Source of the DNA: an uncultured Lachnospiraceae bacterium
GTDB taxonomy: Bacteria; Bacillota; Clostridia; Lachnospirales; Lachnospiraceae
Assembly: GCA_910579225.1 (NCBI GenBank)
Contig: CAJTTI010000045.1
Location: 1 to 15,467, forward strand
Direction of reading: 5' to 3'
Length of the DNA stretch: 15,467 bases
The notes under the pieces are model-generated. The model worked only from the letters and a program-made list of their open reading frames with translations, made no database searches and was not told the DNA's origin. Numbering within the stretch: the first letter of the stretch is position 1; the number at the start of each line of letters is the position of its first letter. Below, piece after piece: positions 7,045-13,751 of the stretch. The position numbers and the translations under genes were made by a program.

Positions 7045-7735
7045 CGCCCAGTGCCTCCCGAATCTTCGCTGCATCTATCTGTCCACGCTCAAAAGTTTGC
7101 CGAATTTGTCCCTCCTCCAACACAAGCACACGGTCTGAAGTCAGAGTAATACTTTCCAGAATATGAGAAGAAAAAAGGACCATCCCATATTCCTTATAAC
7201 CTGCAATCTGCTTATACAGATATTCCGTACTCTGAAAATCCAGCCCGTTGACCGGTTCATCCAGAAAAAGCAGCGCTGGTTTCAGCGCAAACGCCGTGAT
7301 CAAAAACACTTTTTTGCAGTTGCCGGTGGACAGGTCCCGAAGAAGGACATCCGCATAGTCCTCAAAATGAAATCCTTTCACCAGTCCGGACACATCCGGC
7401 ACCTTTTGTCTGTAAGAGGCAAACACATATGTCAGGTATTCCCAAAATGTAAAATACCCAAAGGAACAATCCTCGGCAAAAACCGTATAGCGCATGGCCC
7501 GAAGCCCTTTCTCGCGAAAAGTAACCGGTCGTCCCTGAAACCGGACTGCCTCTGCATGGTACGTTGGCAGCAATCCGGATAACACCTTCATAAAAGTCGT
7601 CTTCCCGGCTCCGTTCAGCCCGATCAGACCCACCGCTTCATGCTCCGCCAGCTCCAGAGAAAAATCAGACAATATCTGTTTTTTTCTGCTGTACCATGCG
7701 TTTAACCCCCGGATCTCCAGAAGTGTGCTGCTCAT
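7028..7735 (-). CDS. ABC transporter ATP-binding protein with unusual Q-loop and signature
   Basis: A 235-residue nucleotide-binding subunit that would power the adjacent permease from the cytoplasmic face. Walker A GLNGAGKTT is at 39-47, Walker B LLFLDEP at 155-161 followed by the D-loop VNGLD, and the switch histidine is His191 (FSSHILES). Two motifs deviate. The signature reads LSTGN (135-139) rather than LSGGQ. The Q-loop region reads VFAEDCSFGYF (85-95), with no glutamine and a glutamate at 88. The start ATG overlaps the stop of the small membrane protein gene (ATGA), indicating translational coupling. Overall type resembles BcrA/LanF-like drug or bacteriocin exporters, but the substrate is not shown by the sequence. 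Confidence 0.9.
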   Translation of the reverse strand: MSSTLLEIRGLNAWYSRKKQILSDFSLELAEHEAVGLIGLNGAGKTTFMKVLSGLLPTYHAEAVRFQGRPVTFREKGLRAMRYTVFAEDCSFGYFTFWEYLTYVFASYRQKVPDVSGLVKGFHFEDYADVLLRDLSTGNCKKVFLITAFALKPALLFLDEPVNGLDFQSTEYLYKQIAGYKEYGMVLFSSHILESITLTSDRVLVLEEGQIRQTFERGQIDAAKIREALGDEDAF

Positions 7736-7914
7736 CTCATCCGCCTCTCTTTCCGCTCCTTTTCCTTACGGCCTGCAATATAGGCGGAATACAGGCAAAG
7801 TCCTCCCATTCCCCCATAAAATCCGGCCATCATCAAATTCCCCGACACGACGCACACCGCCAAAGACACCATCCAGATCACACCCAAAATCCCTCTGATA
7901 TATACATGACGCAT
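7732..7914 (-). CDS. Small two-span membrane protein of the ABC operon
   Basis: A 60-residue protein that I do not recognise. Two hydrophobic segments (about 7-23 and 27-47, glycine and methionine rich) are followed by a very basic tail, RKEKERKERRMR (49-60), which should stay in the cytoplasm. The frame is open to 8001, but ATG at 7914 is chosen because GGAGG (7923-7927) precedes it with an 8-base gap. Its stop overlaps the ATPase start (ATGA), so it is translated together with the transporter and may be an accessory or immunity-type subunit. This role is inferred from position only. Confidence 0.7.
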   Translation of the reverse strand: MRHVYIRGILGVIWMVSLAVCVVSGNLMMAGFYGGMGGLCLYSAYIAGRKEKERKERRMR

Positions 7915-7960
7915 TCTCTCTTCCTCCTTCTTCGAATCACATGTTCTTTGTTGTGTCTCT

Positions 7961-7990
7961 ATTCTATCTGAAAAACGAAGACCATGCGAA
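7961..7990 (-). promoter_or_regulatory. Predicted promoter of the ABC operon
   Basis: Minus strand: -35 TTCGCA (7985-7990), an 18-base spacer, and -10 TAGAAT (7961-7966). It lies between the kinase terminator and the small membrane protein gene. The -35 is weak, which fits a promoter needing an activator such as the LytTR regulator encoded next door. No clear pair of LytTR boxes at the usual spacing was found. Confidence 0.35.
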
Positions 7991-8021
7991 AATGTCCGCA
8001 AACGGCAGGTTTTTGACCGCG

Positions 8022-8059
8022 AAAAAGCTGCCGGACTGCTATTGTCCCGGCAGCTCTTT
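8022..8059 (-). terminator. Intrinsic terminator after the sensor kinase gene
   Basis: AGCTGCCGG (8026-8034) and CCGGCAGCT (8047-8055) form a perfect 9-bp stem with a 12-base loop, followed on the minus strand by TTTT. It lies a few bases after the kinase stop at 8067 and separates the signalling operon from the ABC operon. Confidence 0.85.
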
Positions 8060-8066
8060 TACCTGT

Positions 8067-9365
8067 TCACTCTGTTGCCACACCCTCATACCCCAAAGTA
8101 ACCACCGTCCGGAAAATCTGATCCGTATAAGACGTCTGTACCATACCATCATATTTTTCCGCAGCAGCCTGTATACTTTTTAACCCCCAGCCATGGAGTC
8201 CGTTGTCTTCTTTGGTTGTCTTCAGCAGTTTTCCTTCTGTGACGGGCGGCACTTCAAAGCTGTTTTCCACCTTGATCACCACCATCTGATGGATCCGGCG
8301 GATGGTCAGGCAGATCAGCCGTTGCTCAGGTTCTGCCACCTGTCCTGCCGCTTCCAGTGCATTGTCCAGCAGATTTCCCAGAACTGCACACAGATCCGCT
8401 CCCCTTATGTTGGTATGGCGGGGAAATTCCACCTGCGCCTGCAGCTGAATTCCTTTCGCCTTTGCCCTGGCCTTCTTTTCATTGATCAGATAATCTACCG
8501 TCTCATCCCCGGTCCACACTGCATTTCTCATCTCCTGAACCGGTGTGTGCAGTTCGTCCAGATACTGCATTGTCTCTTCGTATTTTTTGCGGGACAGAAG
8601 CTGCCTTATGACACCCAGATGATTGTGAAAGTCATGAAACAGCTTTGTATTGACTGCATAGGCTCTGTTCAGTGTCTGATAATCCCGTTCCAAAAGCTCC
8701 GCCTGCCGGGCATTTAAAGCGGCCAGTTCCTTCTCCATCTCATACTGACGCCTGCTGTGAAACACCTGAACCGACATCATCACCACTGCCGCCAGAATCG
8801 TCCACATATCCAGCAGATTTTCTTCTATTCCAAGCACATTCTGCTCCGACAAAGTGATCACCGCCAGAAGTCCTGCCACTGCAGCACCCGACGCCAAACG
8901 AAATCCCTTATTTCCTGTCATGGACAGACGCCGGAAAAGGTACCACATCAGAAAAACCAGTCCCCCGTAAAACAGCCAGACCGCCATCTGCCCGCTTTTC
9001 GTCCCCCGGTTCAGAAAATCTGCCGAACCAAACAGCAGCCCGGCTCCTGCCCCAAAGAGAAACTGCCAGAGAAAAACCGTGATCTCATAGTAGATTCCCA
9101 CGAACAGGCTCATCCGGACATCCGCTTTTCGAGCCTGCACGGCACACAAGACGATCCAGACCGTCTCCAAAGCCCCACAGTAAACATCCGGCATTTTCAG
9201 AAGAAATACTGCTGAATTTATAAGCAAAGCCCCCGCACATGCAGCCGCCAGACTTTTTCTCCCCGGCTTTTCCGTCTGCAGCAGGTGAAACAGAAGCAGC
9301 AGACCAACCAGGACCCGTACGGTTCCCGCTGCAAGATCCGAGAGCAAAAGCATCCATCCGCTCAT
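8067..9365 (-). CDS. GHKL sensor histidine kinase (AgrC/VirS type)
   Basis: A 432-residue membrane sensor kinase. The N-terminal 200 residues contain about six membrane segments. A coiled-coil-like linker follows (about 206-235), then the H-box KLFHDFHNHLGVIRQLL (241-257), in which His244 corresponds to the phosphorylated histidine of the HPK10 class. The GHKL ATPase domain has an N-box NLLDNALEAA (331-340) and a G-box NGLHGWGLKS (388-397). Such kinases usually sense peptides or membrane-active compounds and phosphorylate a LytTR regulator. The start ATG overlaps the TGA of the response regulator gene (ATGA), so the pair is translated together. A terminator follows, and then the ABC operon, a likely output. 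The ligand is unknown. Confidence 0.92.
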   Translation of the reverse strand: MSGWMLLLSDLAAGTVRVLVGLLLLFHLLQTEKPGRKSLAAACAGALLINSAVFLLKMPDVYCGALETVWIVLCAVQARKADVRMSLFVGIYYEITVFLWQFLFGAGAGLLFGSADFLNRGTKSGQMAVWLFYGGLVFLMWYLFRRLSMTGNKGFRLASGAAVAGLLAVITLSEQNVLGIEENLLDMWTILAAVVMMSVQVFHSRRQYEMEKELAALNARQAELLERDYQTLNRAYAVNTKLFHDFHNHLGVIRQLLSRKKYEETMQYLDELHTPVQEMRNAVWTGDETVDYLINEKKARAKAKGIQLQAQVEFPRHTNIRGADLCAVLGNLLDNALEAAGQVAEPEQRLICLTIRRIHQMVVIKVENSFEVPPVTEGKLLKTTKEDNGLHGWGLKSIQAAAEKYDGMVQTSYTDQIFRTVVTLGYEGVATE

Positions 9366-10081
9366 ATATGTGCCCCCCAGTATTCGTTGATCCGCTCTTT
9401 TACCTCCTGCAGATGGGAACGGCTGATGGGCAGTGACGTGCCGTCTTTCAGAACTGCTATGCTGTCTTTGATCTTCATCACATGGATAAGATTGACGATA
9501 CAGCCCCGGTCGATATAAAGGAATTCCTCTGCTTTCAGTTCTTCATAGACCTGCTGCAGACTTTTTCGCACCCGGGACACACCGCCTGACCAGGTAATGC
9601 CGGCATTTTTTCCATCCCGCTCAATATAATAGATCTCCTTGTACGGAATCTTTTCCAGACGGCTGCTGGTCTGAATTTTGTAAGTCTTTCCCTCTTCCAG
9701 CCCGATCAATTTCAATGCATCCTGGATGGCAGCCAAAAGCCGGCCGACAGCATCATCTTTTGGCACATACCGGAAGATGGACAGCTCGAACGCGTCTATG
9801 GCATACTCGATGTGGGATGTGATGAAGATGATCTTCACCCCCGGCAGATACGGCCGGATCTTCTCTGCGATCTCCATCCCCGTATTTCCCGGCATCTCAA
9901 TATCCAGAAGTATCAGATCATAAAAGAAATGATCCTCCATGATATCATACAGCAGATTGTCACTGGATGTATACGTCATAATCTTCCCGGCACTTTTGTT
10001 TTGGCGAAGGCAGTCCTCTGCCGTCTCCCGATGTGTTCGGACTGCCTCCGGATCGTCATCACAGACCGCTATTTGTAGCAT
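9362..10081 (-). CDS. LytTR-family response regulator
   Basis: A 239-residue regulator with a receiver domain (about 1-120) and a LytTR DNA-binding domain (about 130-236). Receiver landmarks are the acidic cluster CDDD (7-10), phosphoacceptor Asp60 in LILLDIEMPG, Thr88 in FITSH and Lys108 in RYVPKDD. The LytTR part shows IPYKEIYYIERDGKN, EFLYIDRGCIVNL and the terminal LPISRSHLQEVKERI. The frame is open to 10201, but ATG at 10081 is chosen because the protein then starts directly with the receiver strand MLQIAVCDDD. It begins two bases after the DUF1905 stop (TAAAGATG), so it is translated by coupling, helped by GGAG about 11 bases upstream. It overlaps the kinase gene by four bases. It probably activates the neighbouring ABC operon or its own operon. 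Confidence 0.94.
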   Translation of the reverse strand: MLQIAVCDDDPEAVRTHRETAEDCLRQNKSAGKIMTYTSSDNLLYDIMEDHFFYDLILLDIEMPGNTGMEIAEKIRPYLPGVKIIFITSHIEYAIDAFELSIFRYVPKDDAVGRLLAAIQDALKLIGLEEGKTYKIQTSSRLEKIPYKEIYYIERDGKNAGITWSGGVSRVRKSLQQVYEELKAEEFLYIDRGCIVNLIHVMKIKDSIAVLKDGTSLPISRSHLQEVKERINEYWGAHI

Positions 10082-10083
10082 CT

Positions 10084-10395
10084 TTATGACCGCTCCTTTC
10101 TGTCCTCTTTTTCCCGCTCCTGGACGGTCACCCGAACCAGATCTCCCGGCTGCTTCCCGATTCGGGCACGGATGTCCTTTCGGATACCGATCACATAGCA
10201 AATGCTTCCATCTGCATTTTTGACCCCCATATTGACAACGCTTCCGTCATAAGGGACTCCGTCAAATGTAACATGTACCTTTGCCCGACCCCGGCCGAAT
10301 TCCTTTCGGACATCATAAGGAAAAGCCACATAAGCGCCCCCTGTCCCGTCCGCATCGCAGATGGTGGTCTCGTATTCATAAATCCTGTCCGTCAT
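10084..10395 (-). CDS. DUF1905 domain protein
   Basis: A 103-residue protein consisting almost entirely of a DUF1905 domain, a small beta-barrel related to AbrB/double-psi folds. Recognisable parts are GGAYVAFPYDVRKEFG (about 19-34), VHVTFDGVPYDGSVVNMG and the terminal GDLVRVTVQERE. In many bacteria DUF1905 is fused to a YdeI-like domain; here it stands alone. ATG at 10395 has AAGGAG upstream with a 7-base gap. The gene sits 16 bases after the PNPOx gene and two bases before the response regulator start, so it is embedded in the signalling operon. Its role there is unknown; a DNA-, ligand- or protein-binding accessory is possible. Confidence 0.85.
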   Translation of the reverse strand: MTDRIYEYETTICDADGTGGAYVAFPYDVRKEFGRGRAKVHVTFDGVPYDGSVVNMGVKNADGSICYVIGIRKDIRARIGKQPGDLVRVTVQEREKEDRKERS

Positions 10396-10411
10396 GGCGT
10401 GCTCCTTGTTA

Positions 10412-10885
10412 TTAATGTTTCAAAATCCTTCTCTTCCCTGTCAGTTCCGTGACGGTCATCTTCAGGACCGCGGTGACCTTCATCATATCCTTGTTAAAGG
10501 CAAAATCCTCTGCATGGTACTGCCTCATTAGAATTTTCAGTGCTGCATACTTTTCTTCCTCCGGGACAAACTCTATGATCCCACGTCCCATAACACATTC
10601 ATATGACATGGTACAATTCATCTGTTCCTCATAAAGAGCCAGTCTGTGACCGCAGTCCATCTCAAAAGCCACCCGGTTATTCCTGGCAATCAGATCCAGC
10701 TTTTTCCCTTCCATAGCTGAGTGAAAATAAAAGAAAACCTGTTCCTTTTGCACATCCATTCCGAAATTAAGGGGGACAATATACGGAACATCCGCATCGT
10801 GTAACGCAATTCTGCACACATCACACTTCTTTATAACCTCCAGCAACTCATGAAAATCCGTAATTTCTCTGTCTTTCCTTCTCAT
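10412..10885 (-). CDS. NimA-like pyridoxamine 5'-phosphate oxidase-fold protein
   Basis: A 157-residue protein of the PNPOx-like split-barrel group that includes nitroimidazole-resistance (Nim) proteins. Visible are CRIALHDADVPYIVPLNFGM (24-43), the core strand pair; FFYFHSAMEGKKLDLIARNN (51-70), in which HSA-x-EG-K is the flavin or haem-facing loop; and CTMSYECVMGRG-type strands further on. The longer frame begins at 10996, but ATG at 10885 has AGGAGG (10891-10896) with a 5-base gap and gives the usual family length. Members bind FMN, F420 or haem and reduce or sense small molecules. It is the first gene of the operon with DUF1905, LytTR regulator and kinase. Whether it confers drug resistance cannot be told from sequence. 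Confidence 0.85.
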   Translation of the reverse strand: MRRKDREITDFHELLEVIKKCDVCRIALHDADVPYIVPLNFGMDVQKEQVFFYFHSAMEGKKLDLIARNNRVAFEMDCGHRLALYEEQMNCTMSYECVMGRGIIEFVPEEEKYAALKILMRQYHAEDFAFNKDMMKVTAVLKMTVTELTGKRRILKH

Positions 10886-10967
10886 ATGCTCCTCCTGCTT
10901 CGCTGCACATTTCCAGCGCACGGCGCCACAGCATCCTTTGGACAACTCACGCCATTTTTCTGATACA

Positions 10968-10996
10968 ATCATAACAGAAAAGACCTGCAGCTGCAA
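10968..10996 (-). promoter_or_regulatory. Predicted promoter of the PNPOx-DUF1905-two-component operon
   Basis: Minus strand: -10 TATGAT (10968-10973) preceded by TGT (extended -10), a 17-base spacer, and a poor -35 TTGCAG (10991-10996). The start near 10961 leaves a leader of about 75 bases before the PNPOx gene. The weak -35 suggests dependence on an activator or on the extended -10. Confidence 0.4.
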
Positions 10997-11028
10997 TCAG
11001 ATTTCCAATCCTGTGAGCAGTTATGCTT

Positions 11029-11157
11029 CTACCATTCCACTTCCGCATCCAGCACGGACATTTCCCGTGCTTCCTGTTCATTCTCCGCTTTGATCAGCCC
11101 GAACGCATCCGAATCGTCCGCAGCGTAGATATGCAGTTTGGTCAGTTCAAGTCCCAT
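11029..11157 (-). CDS. Small acidic protein, 42 residues (unrecognised)
   Basis: A short ORF from ATG at 11157 to TAG at 11029, preceded by a very strong ribosome binding site (AAAGGAGGG, about 9 bases before the start). The protein begins MGLELTKLHIYAADDSD and ends SVLDAEVEW. It has no membrane segment, no signal peptide and a net negative charge. Its codon use looks like the neighbouring genes. I do not recognise the family. It lies between the terminator of the DUF1349 gene and the PNPOx operon promoter. No convincing own promoter was found, so it may be read through from upstream or have a weak promoter near 11180-11215. Confidence 0.6.
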   Translation of the reverse strand: MGLELTKLHIYAADDSDAFGLIKAENEQEAREMSVLDAEVEW

Positions 11158-11223
11158 CAAAATGTTCCCTCCTTTCTACTGCTTATTAGACTGCCCCGGC
11201 AGACGTTTGGTCAGATAAAAAGG

Positions 11224-11257
11224 AAAAAAAGAAAGCATCCCTTCAAAAAGAGATGCT
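11224..11257 (-). terminator. Intrinsic terminator after the DUF1349 gene
   Basis: On the minus strand AGCATCTC (11250-11257) pairs with GGGATGCT (11234-11241) across an 8-base loop, with one G-T pair, and is followed by TTCTTTTTTT. It is placed just downstream of the DUF1349 stop at 11279. Confidence 0.85.
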
Positions 11258-11278
11258 CTCCAAACCACCTGATGTCAA

Positions 11279-11884
11279 CTAACACTCATCCGGCTGCTGC
11301 CCATCATGGGCTTTCCACTGACATTCTGTCATCTGCATATGGGAAAATACGGCTTTGAAGGACGAATCCTCCGGCGAACAGGCATAGATGCCAAAGCAGA
11401 TGGTTCCCTTTCCTTCCTGCATATGGCAGATGCGCATCTGCTGAAACCGGACCCCATCCACAGAACATTCGATGCAGTAATCATCCTGCCTCCGGCTGAA
11501 CCGATACCACATAGATTTTACACTGGCATCGATCTGTGTGGTCGCCCAGTCGGAATACCCGTGATTCGTCACCACACTGCCCAGATGCTGATATTCTTCA
11601 TTTTCATATTCGATAGAACCTTTCAGCCAGTTTTCACTGTCCAGGTACATTACAATCCCGCACTGGTCAAACCGATGGTGACTCTCCTCAAACTCTGTCT
11701 TCACCACAAAACTGAAATATTCCTCCTCAGTCTCCATCTGAAACACCGGCGCATTGTCATTCTGAAAATGATAATATGTCCTCTGCCACAAGTCTGTATG
11801 CGCCTTTGTGACGATCTCCACCCTGTCCTCCAGGACCACGTAGCTTTCCGGTTCCCTTGTCCAACAAAATTTTGTCAAATCCAT
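11279..11884 (-). CDS. DUF1349 family protein (concanavalin A-like fold)
   Basis: A 201-residue protein of the DUF1349 family, a concanavalin A-like jelly roll related to carbohydrate-binding and beta-xylosidase-like domains. Matching features: an N-terminal WTREPES strand region; TDLWQRTYYHFQNDNAPVF (30-48); a mid-domain FDQCGIVMYLDSENWLKGSIEY segment that is the most conserved part; and a C-terminal FGIYACSPEDSSFKAVFSHM strand. There is no signal peptide, so it acts in the cytoplasm. ATG at 11884 has GGGAG about 10 bases upstream. It follows the DUF1877 gene by 105 bases and ends in a good terminator. The ligand is unknown; sugar binding is a guess from the fold. Confidence 0.88.
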   Translation of the reverse strand: MDLTKFCWTREPESYVVLEDRVEIVTKAHTDLWQRTYYHFQNDNAPVFQMETEEEYFSFVVKTEFEESHHRFDQCGIVMYLDSENWLKGSIEYENEEYQHLGSVVTNHGYSDWATTQIDASVKSMWYRFSRRQDDYCIECSVDGVRFQQMRICHMQEGKGTICFGIYACSPEDSSFKAVFSHMQMTECQWKAHDGQQPDEC

Positions 11885-11989
11885 ATATCTTTTACTCCCT
11901 GTACACTGTATTCAGGTTACTCAAAGGATACCTGTAAACCCTCAGACCTGCTTCTTTGCAGCCCTGGCGTACCCCCCCCTGCATCCCAC

Positions 11990-12532
11990 TCACCGGTCAA
12001 CCGTGAACAGCACATATCTTTTCTCCTCTGCCGCCTTCTTCCAAAAATCCAGACTGTACTGTAGATACTCCCATGTATATTCAAAGTCTTCGTCATCCAG
12101 TTCCATCCCGTAATCCTCTTCATCAATCTGGTCATAACATTTCCGGCATTCTTCTTTGGTTCTTGCCGGAAGCGCCTCTGCGATCTCTGCCACTTCCTCT
12201 GGTGTCTTCAGAATCATATATTCATCCTCTTCTCCGTCCGGAATCACCACTTCCCCGGAAGGCTCCCGCACCAGCCCATATAAAAACTCACCGCCAAAAA
12301 TCACATTGCAGAGAGGCGGAAATTTATTCTCAAAATCCAGATTCCCATCCGTCAGCATCCGGTGCATGGCGTCCCAGGACTTGTCCAGTTCACATGTATA
12401 TTCCGGATACTCCTCAAAAAATACCTCTTCAATTTCTTCATGCATATACTCTGCACGGTTTTCTCTCTTTACCTGTACTAACTTTCTCACATCCTGATCA
12501 TCCAGAGCAAATAAAACAGCCAGACAGCCCAC
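11990..12532 (-). CDS. DUF1877 (YfbM-like) family protein
   Basis: A 180-residue soluble, acidic protein of the DUF1877 family, whose Escherichia coli member is YfbM; function unknown. Typical features: N-terminal MGCLAVLFALDDQDVRKLV, then the family's LDKSWDAMHRMLTDGN (about 49-64, compare KRWDFLHFGLTG of YfbM), PLCNVIFGGEFL (about 73-84), and a C-terminal YLQYSLDFWKKAAEEKRYVL helix. The start is GTG at 12532 with AGGAGG (12540-12545) and a 7-base gap. A promoter lies upstream. A run of eight C (plus strand 11972-11979) lies just after the stop but does not affect the frame. Confidence 0.85.
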   Translation of the reverse strand: MGCLAVLFALDDQDVRKLVQVKRENRAEYMHEEIEEVFFEEYPEYTCELDKSWDAMHRMLTDGNLDFENKFPPLCNVIFGGEFLYGLVREPSGEVVIPDGEEDEYMILKTPEEVAEIAEALPARTKEECRKCYDQIDEEDYGMELDDEDFEYTWEYLQYSLDFWKKAAEEKRYVLFTVDR

Positions 12533-12576
12533 TATGTATCCTCCTAAAATGTTTGATTATGCTTAACGCCGACTCC

Positions 12577-12605
12577 ATTATACTACAGGTATTTTTCATA
12601 TGAAA
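12577..12605 (-). promoter_or_regulatory. Predicted DUF1877 promoter with 12-bp palindrome at -35
   Basis: Minus strand -10 TATAAT (12577-12582) is perfect, but no good -35 is found at 16-18 bases. Instead the perfect palindrome TTTCATATGAAA (12594-12605) occupies that place, which suggests an operator or activator site. Confidence 0.45.
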
Positions 12606-12700
12606 GCTCTTTTTACGGATATCACTGATCTGCCATGTCTCAGGTATCTCGTCATCTCTCATCCATAATTGTCCTGGACCAATATGTCTCCTCTTTGTTG

Positions 12701-12727
12701 AAAACCGGCTGCACATAATACAGCCGG
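12701..12727 (-). terminator. Intrinsic terminator after the cysteine synthase gene
   Basis: CCGGCTG (12705-12711) and CAGCCGG (12721-12727) form a stem with a 9-base loop, followed on the minus strand by TTTTC. It begins 12 bases after the stop codon of the gene at 12739. Confidence 0.8.
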
Positions 12728-12738
12728 CCCTCATCACT

Positions 12739-13674
12739 CTACTCGTTCTCAAAAAGTGGCGTCGAGAAATAGCGCTCTGCCGTATCCGGAAGCACCGTCA
12801 CCACAGTCTTACCTTTCCCCAGCTTCTTTGCCAGCTTTAAAGCTGCCGCCACGTTGGTGCCACTGGAAATTCCGCACATGATCCCTTCCAGTCTGGCCAG
12901 ATCCTTCGCTGTCTGGATAGCCTCCTCGTCGGTCACAATGTATACATCATTATAAATGTTCTGATTCAAATTCTCCGGAATCAGTCCGTCCCCAATCCCC
13001 ATCTGCAGATGGGTGCCGATGGTGCCACCAGCCAGAATCGCCGCGTTCTCCGGCTCTACTGCCCAGATCTCGATCTCCGGGTTCTGCGCTTTCAACACTT
13101 CTCCAATCCCGCTGATGGTACCACCAGTCCCAATTCCGGAACAAAAACCATGGATGGGACCTGCTACCTGTTCCATAATCTCCAGACCCGTATGATGCTT
13201 ATGTACCATGGGATTAGCCGGATTCTCAAACTGCTGGGGCACATAGACTTTGGGATCCTCCTTCGCCATCCGCATGGCGATAGCCAGACATTCATCAATA
13301 CAGTCGCCAATATTTCCCGCATCATGAACAAGAACCACCTCTGCACCATAGTGACGCACCAGCTTCCTTCGCTCTTCACTGACCGAATCCGGCATAATGA
13401 TTACTGTCCGGTATCCCCGGACCGCACCGATCAGTGCCAGACCGATACCCTGGTTGCCGCTGGTAGGCTCCACAATGATAGTGTCCTCTTTGATCAGGCC
13501 ATCTTTTTCTGCCTGAAGAATCATATTATATGCAGTCCTGGTCTTGATGGATCCTCCCACATTCAGCCCCTCGAATTTTACCAGCACCTCCGCGCTCTCT
13601 GGATCCGCATTCATCCGGTTCAGGCGCACCATGGGCGTGTGCCCGATAGCATCCAGTACATTATCATATATCAT
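12739..13674 (-). CDS. cysK: Cysteine synthase family PLP enzyme with divergent active-site motifs
   Basis: A 311-residue type II fold PLP enzyme of the O-acetylserine sulfhydrylase family, which makes cysteine from O-acetylserine and sulfide. The fold is complete. Lys44 is the PLP lysine (NVGGSIKTR, 38-46), the asparagine loop is PTSGNQG (70-76), the phosphate cup is GIGTGGT (180-186), Ser271 should contact the pyridine nitrogen, and the C-terminus has PDTAERYFSTPLF. Three motifs differ from standard CysK: NPSGSVKDR becomes NVGGSIKTR, SGNTG becomes SGNQG, and GIGAGF becomes GIGDGL (Asp229). The last places an acid beside the substrate, as recalled for a Fusobacterium cysteine hydroxyl-lyase, so the real reaction may be cysteine breakdown to H2S. 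ATG at 13674 follows AAAGGGG. It has its own promoter and terminator, so it is a single-gene unit. Confidence 0.88.
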   Translation of the reverse strand: MIYDNVLDAIGHTPMVRLNRMNADPESAEVLVKFEGLNVGGSIKTRTAYNMILQAEKDGLIKEDTIIVEPTSGNQGIGLALIGAVRGYRTVIIMPDSVSEERRKLVRHYGAEVVLVHDAGNIGDCIDECLAIAMRMAKEDPKVYVPQQFENPANPMVHKHHTGLEIMEQVAGPIHGFCSGIGTGGTISGIGEVLKAQNPEIEIWAVEPENAAILAGGTIGTHLQMGIGDGLIPENLNQNIYNDVYIVTDEEAIQTAKDLARLEGIMCGISSGTNVAAALKLAKKLGKGKTVVTVLPDTAERYFSTPLFENE

Positions 13675-13723
13675 AGTAGTTTTTCCCCTTTCACAACTTA
13701 TCCGTCATTTTCAAACTTTTATT

Positions 13724-13751
13724 ATTGTATCATAAATTTTGTATATTTCAA
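13724..13751 (-). promoter_or_regulatory. cysK: Predicted promoter of the cysteine synthase homologue
   Basis: Minus strand: -35 TTGAAA (13746-13751), a 16-base spacer, and -10 TACAAT (13724-13729) preceded by TGA (extended -10). The start near 13717 leaves a leader of about 43 bases. No T-box or other riboswitch is visible in this short leader. Confidence 0.6.

Noticed and set aside
5971..10223. Many rightward frames opposite the permease, ATPase, kinase and regulator genes
   Set aside because: They lie entirely opposite well-supported genes and show no recognisable domains or start signals.
11917..12135. Frame that could extend the DUF1877 protein by slippage at a run of eight C
   Set aside because: The run lies after the natural DUF1877 stop, and the protein already has normal family length, so no frameshift is needed.
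12498..12752. Minus-strand frame of 84 residues between the DUF1877 and cysteine synthase genes
   Set aside because: It runs through the cysteine synthase terminator and the DUF1877 promoter and ribosome binding site, has no start signal, and its translation does not look like a protein.
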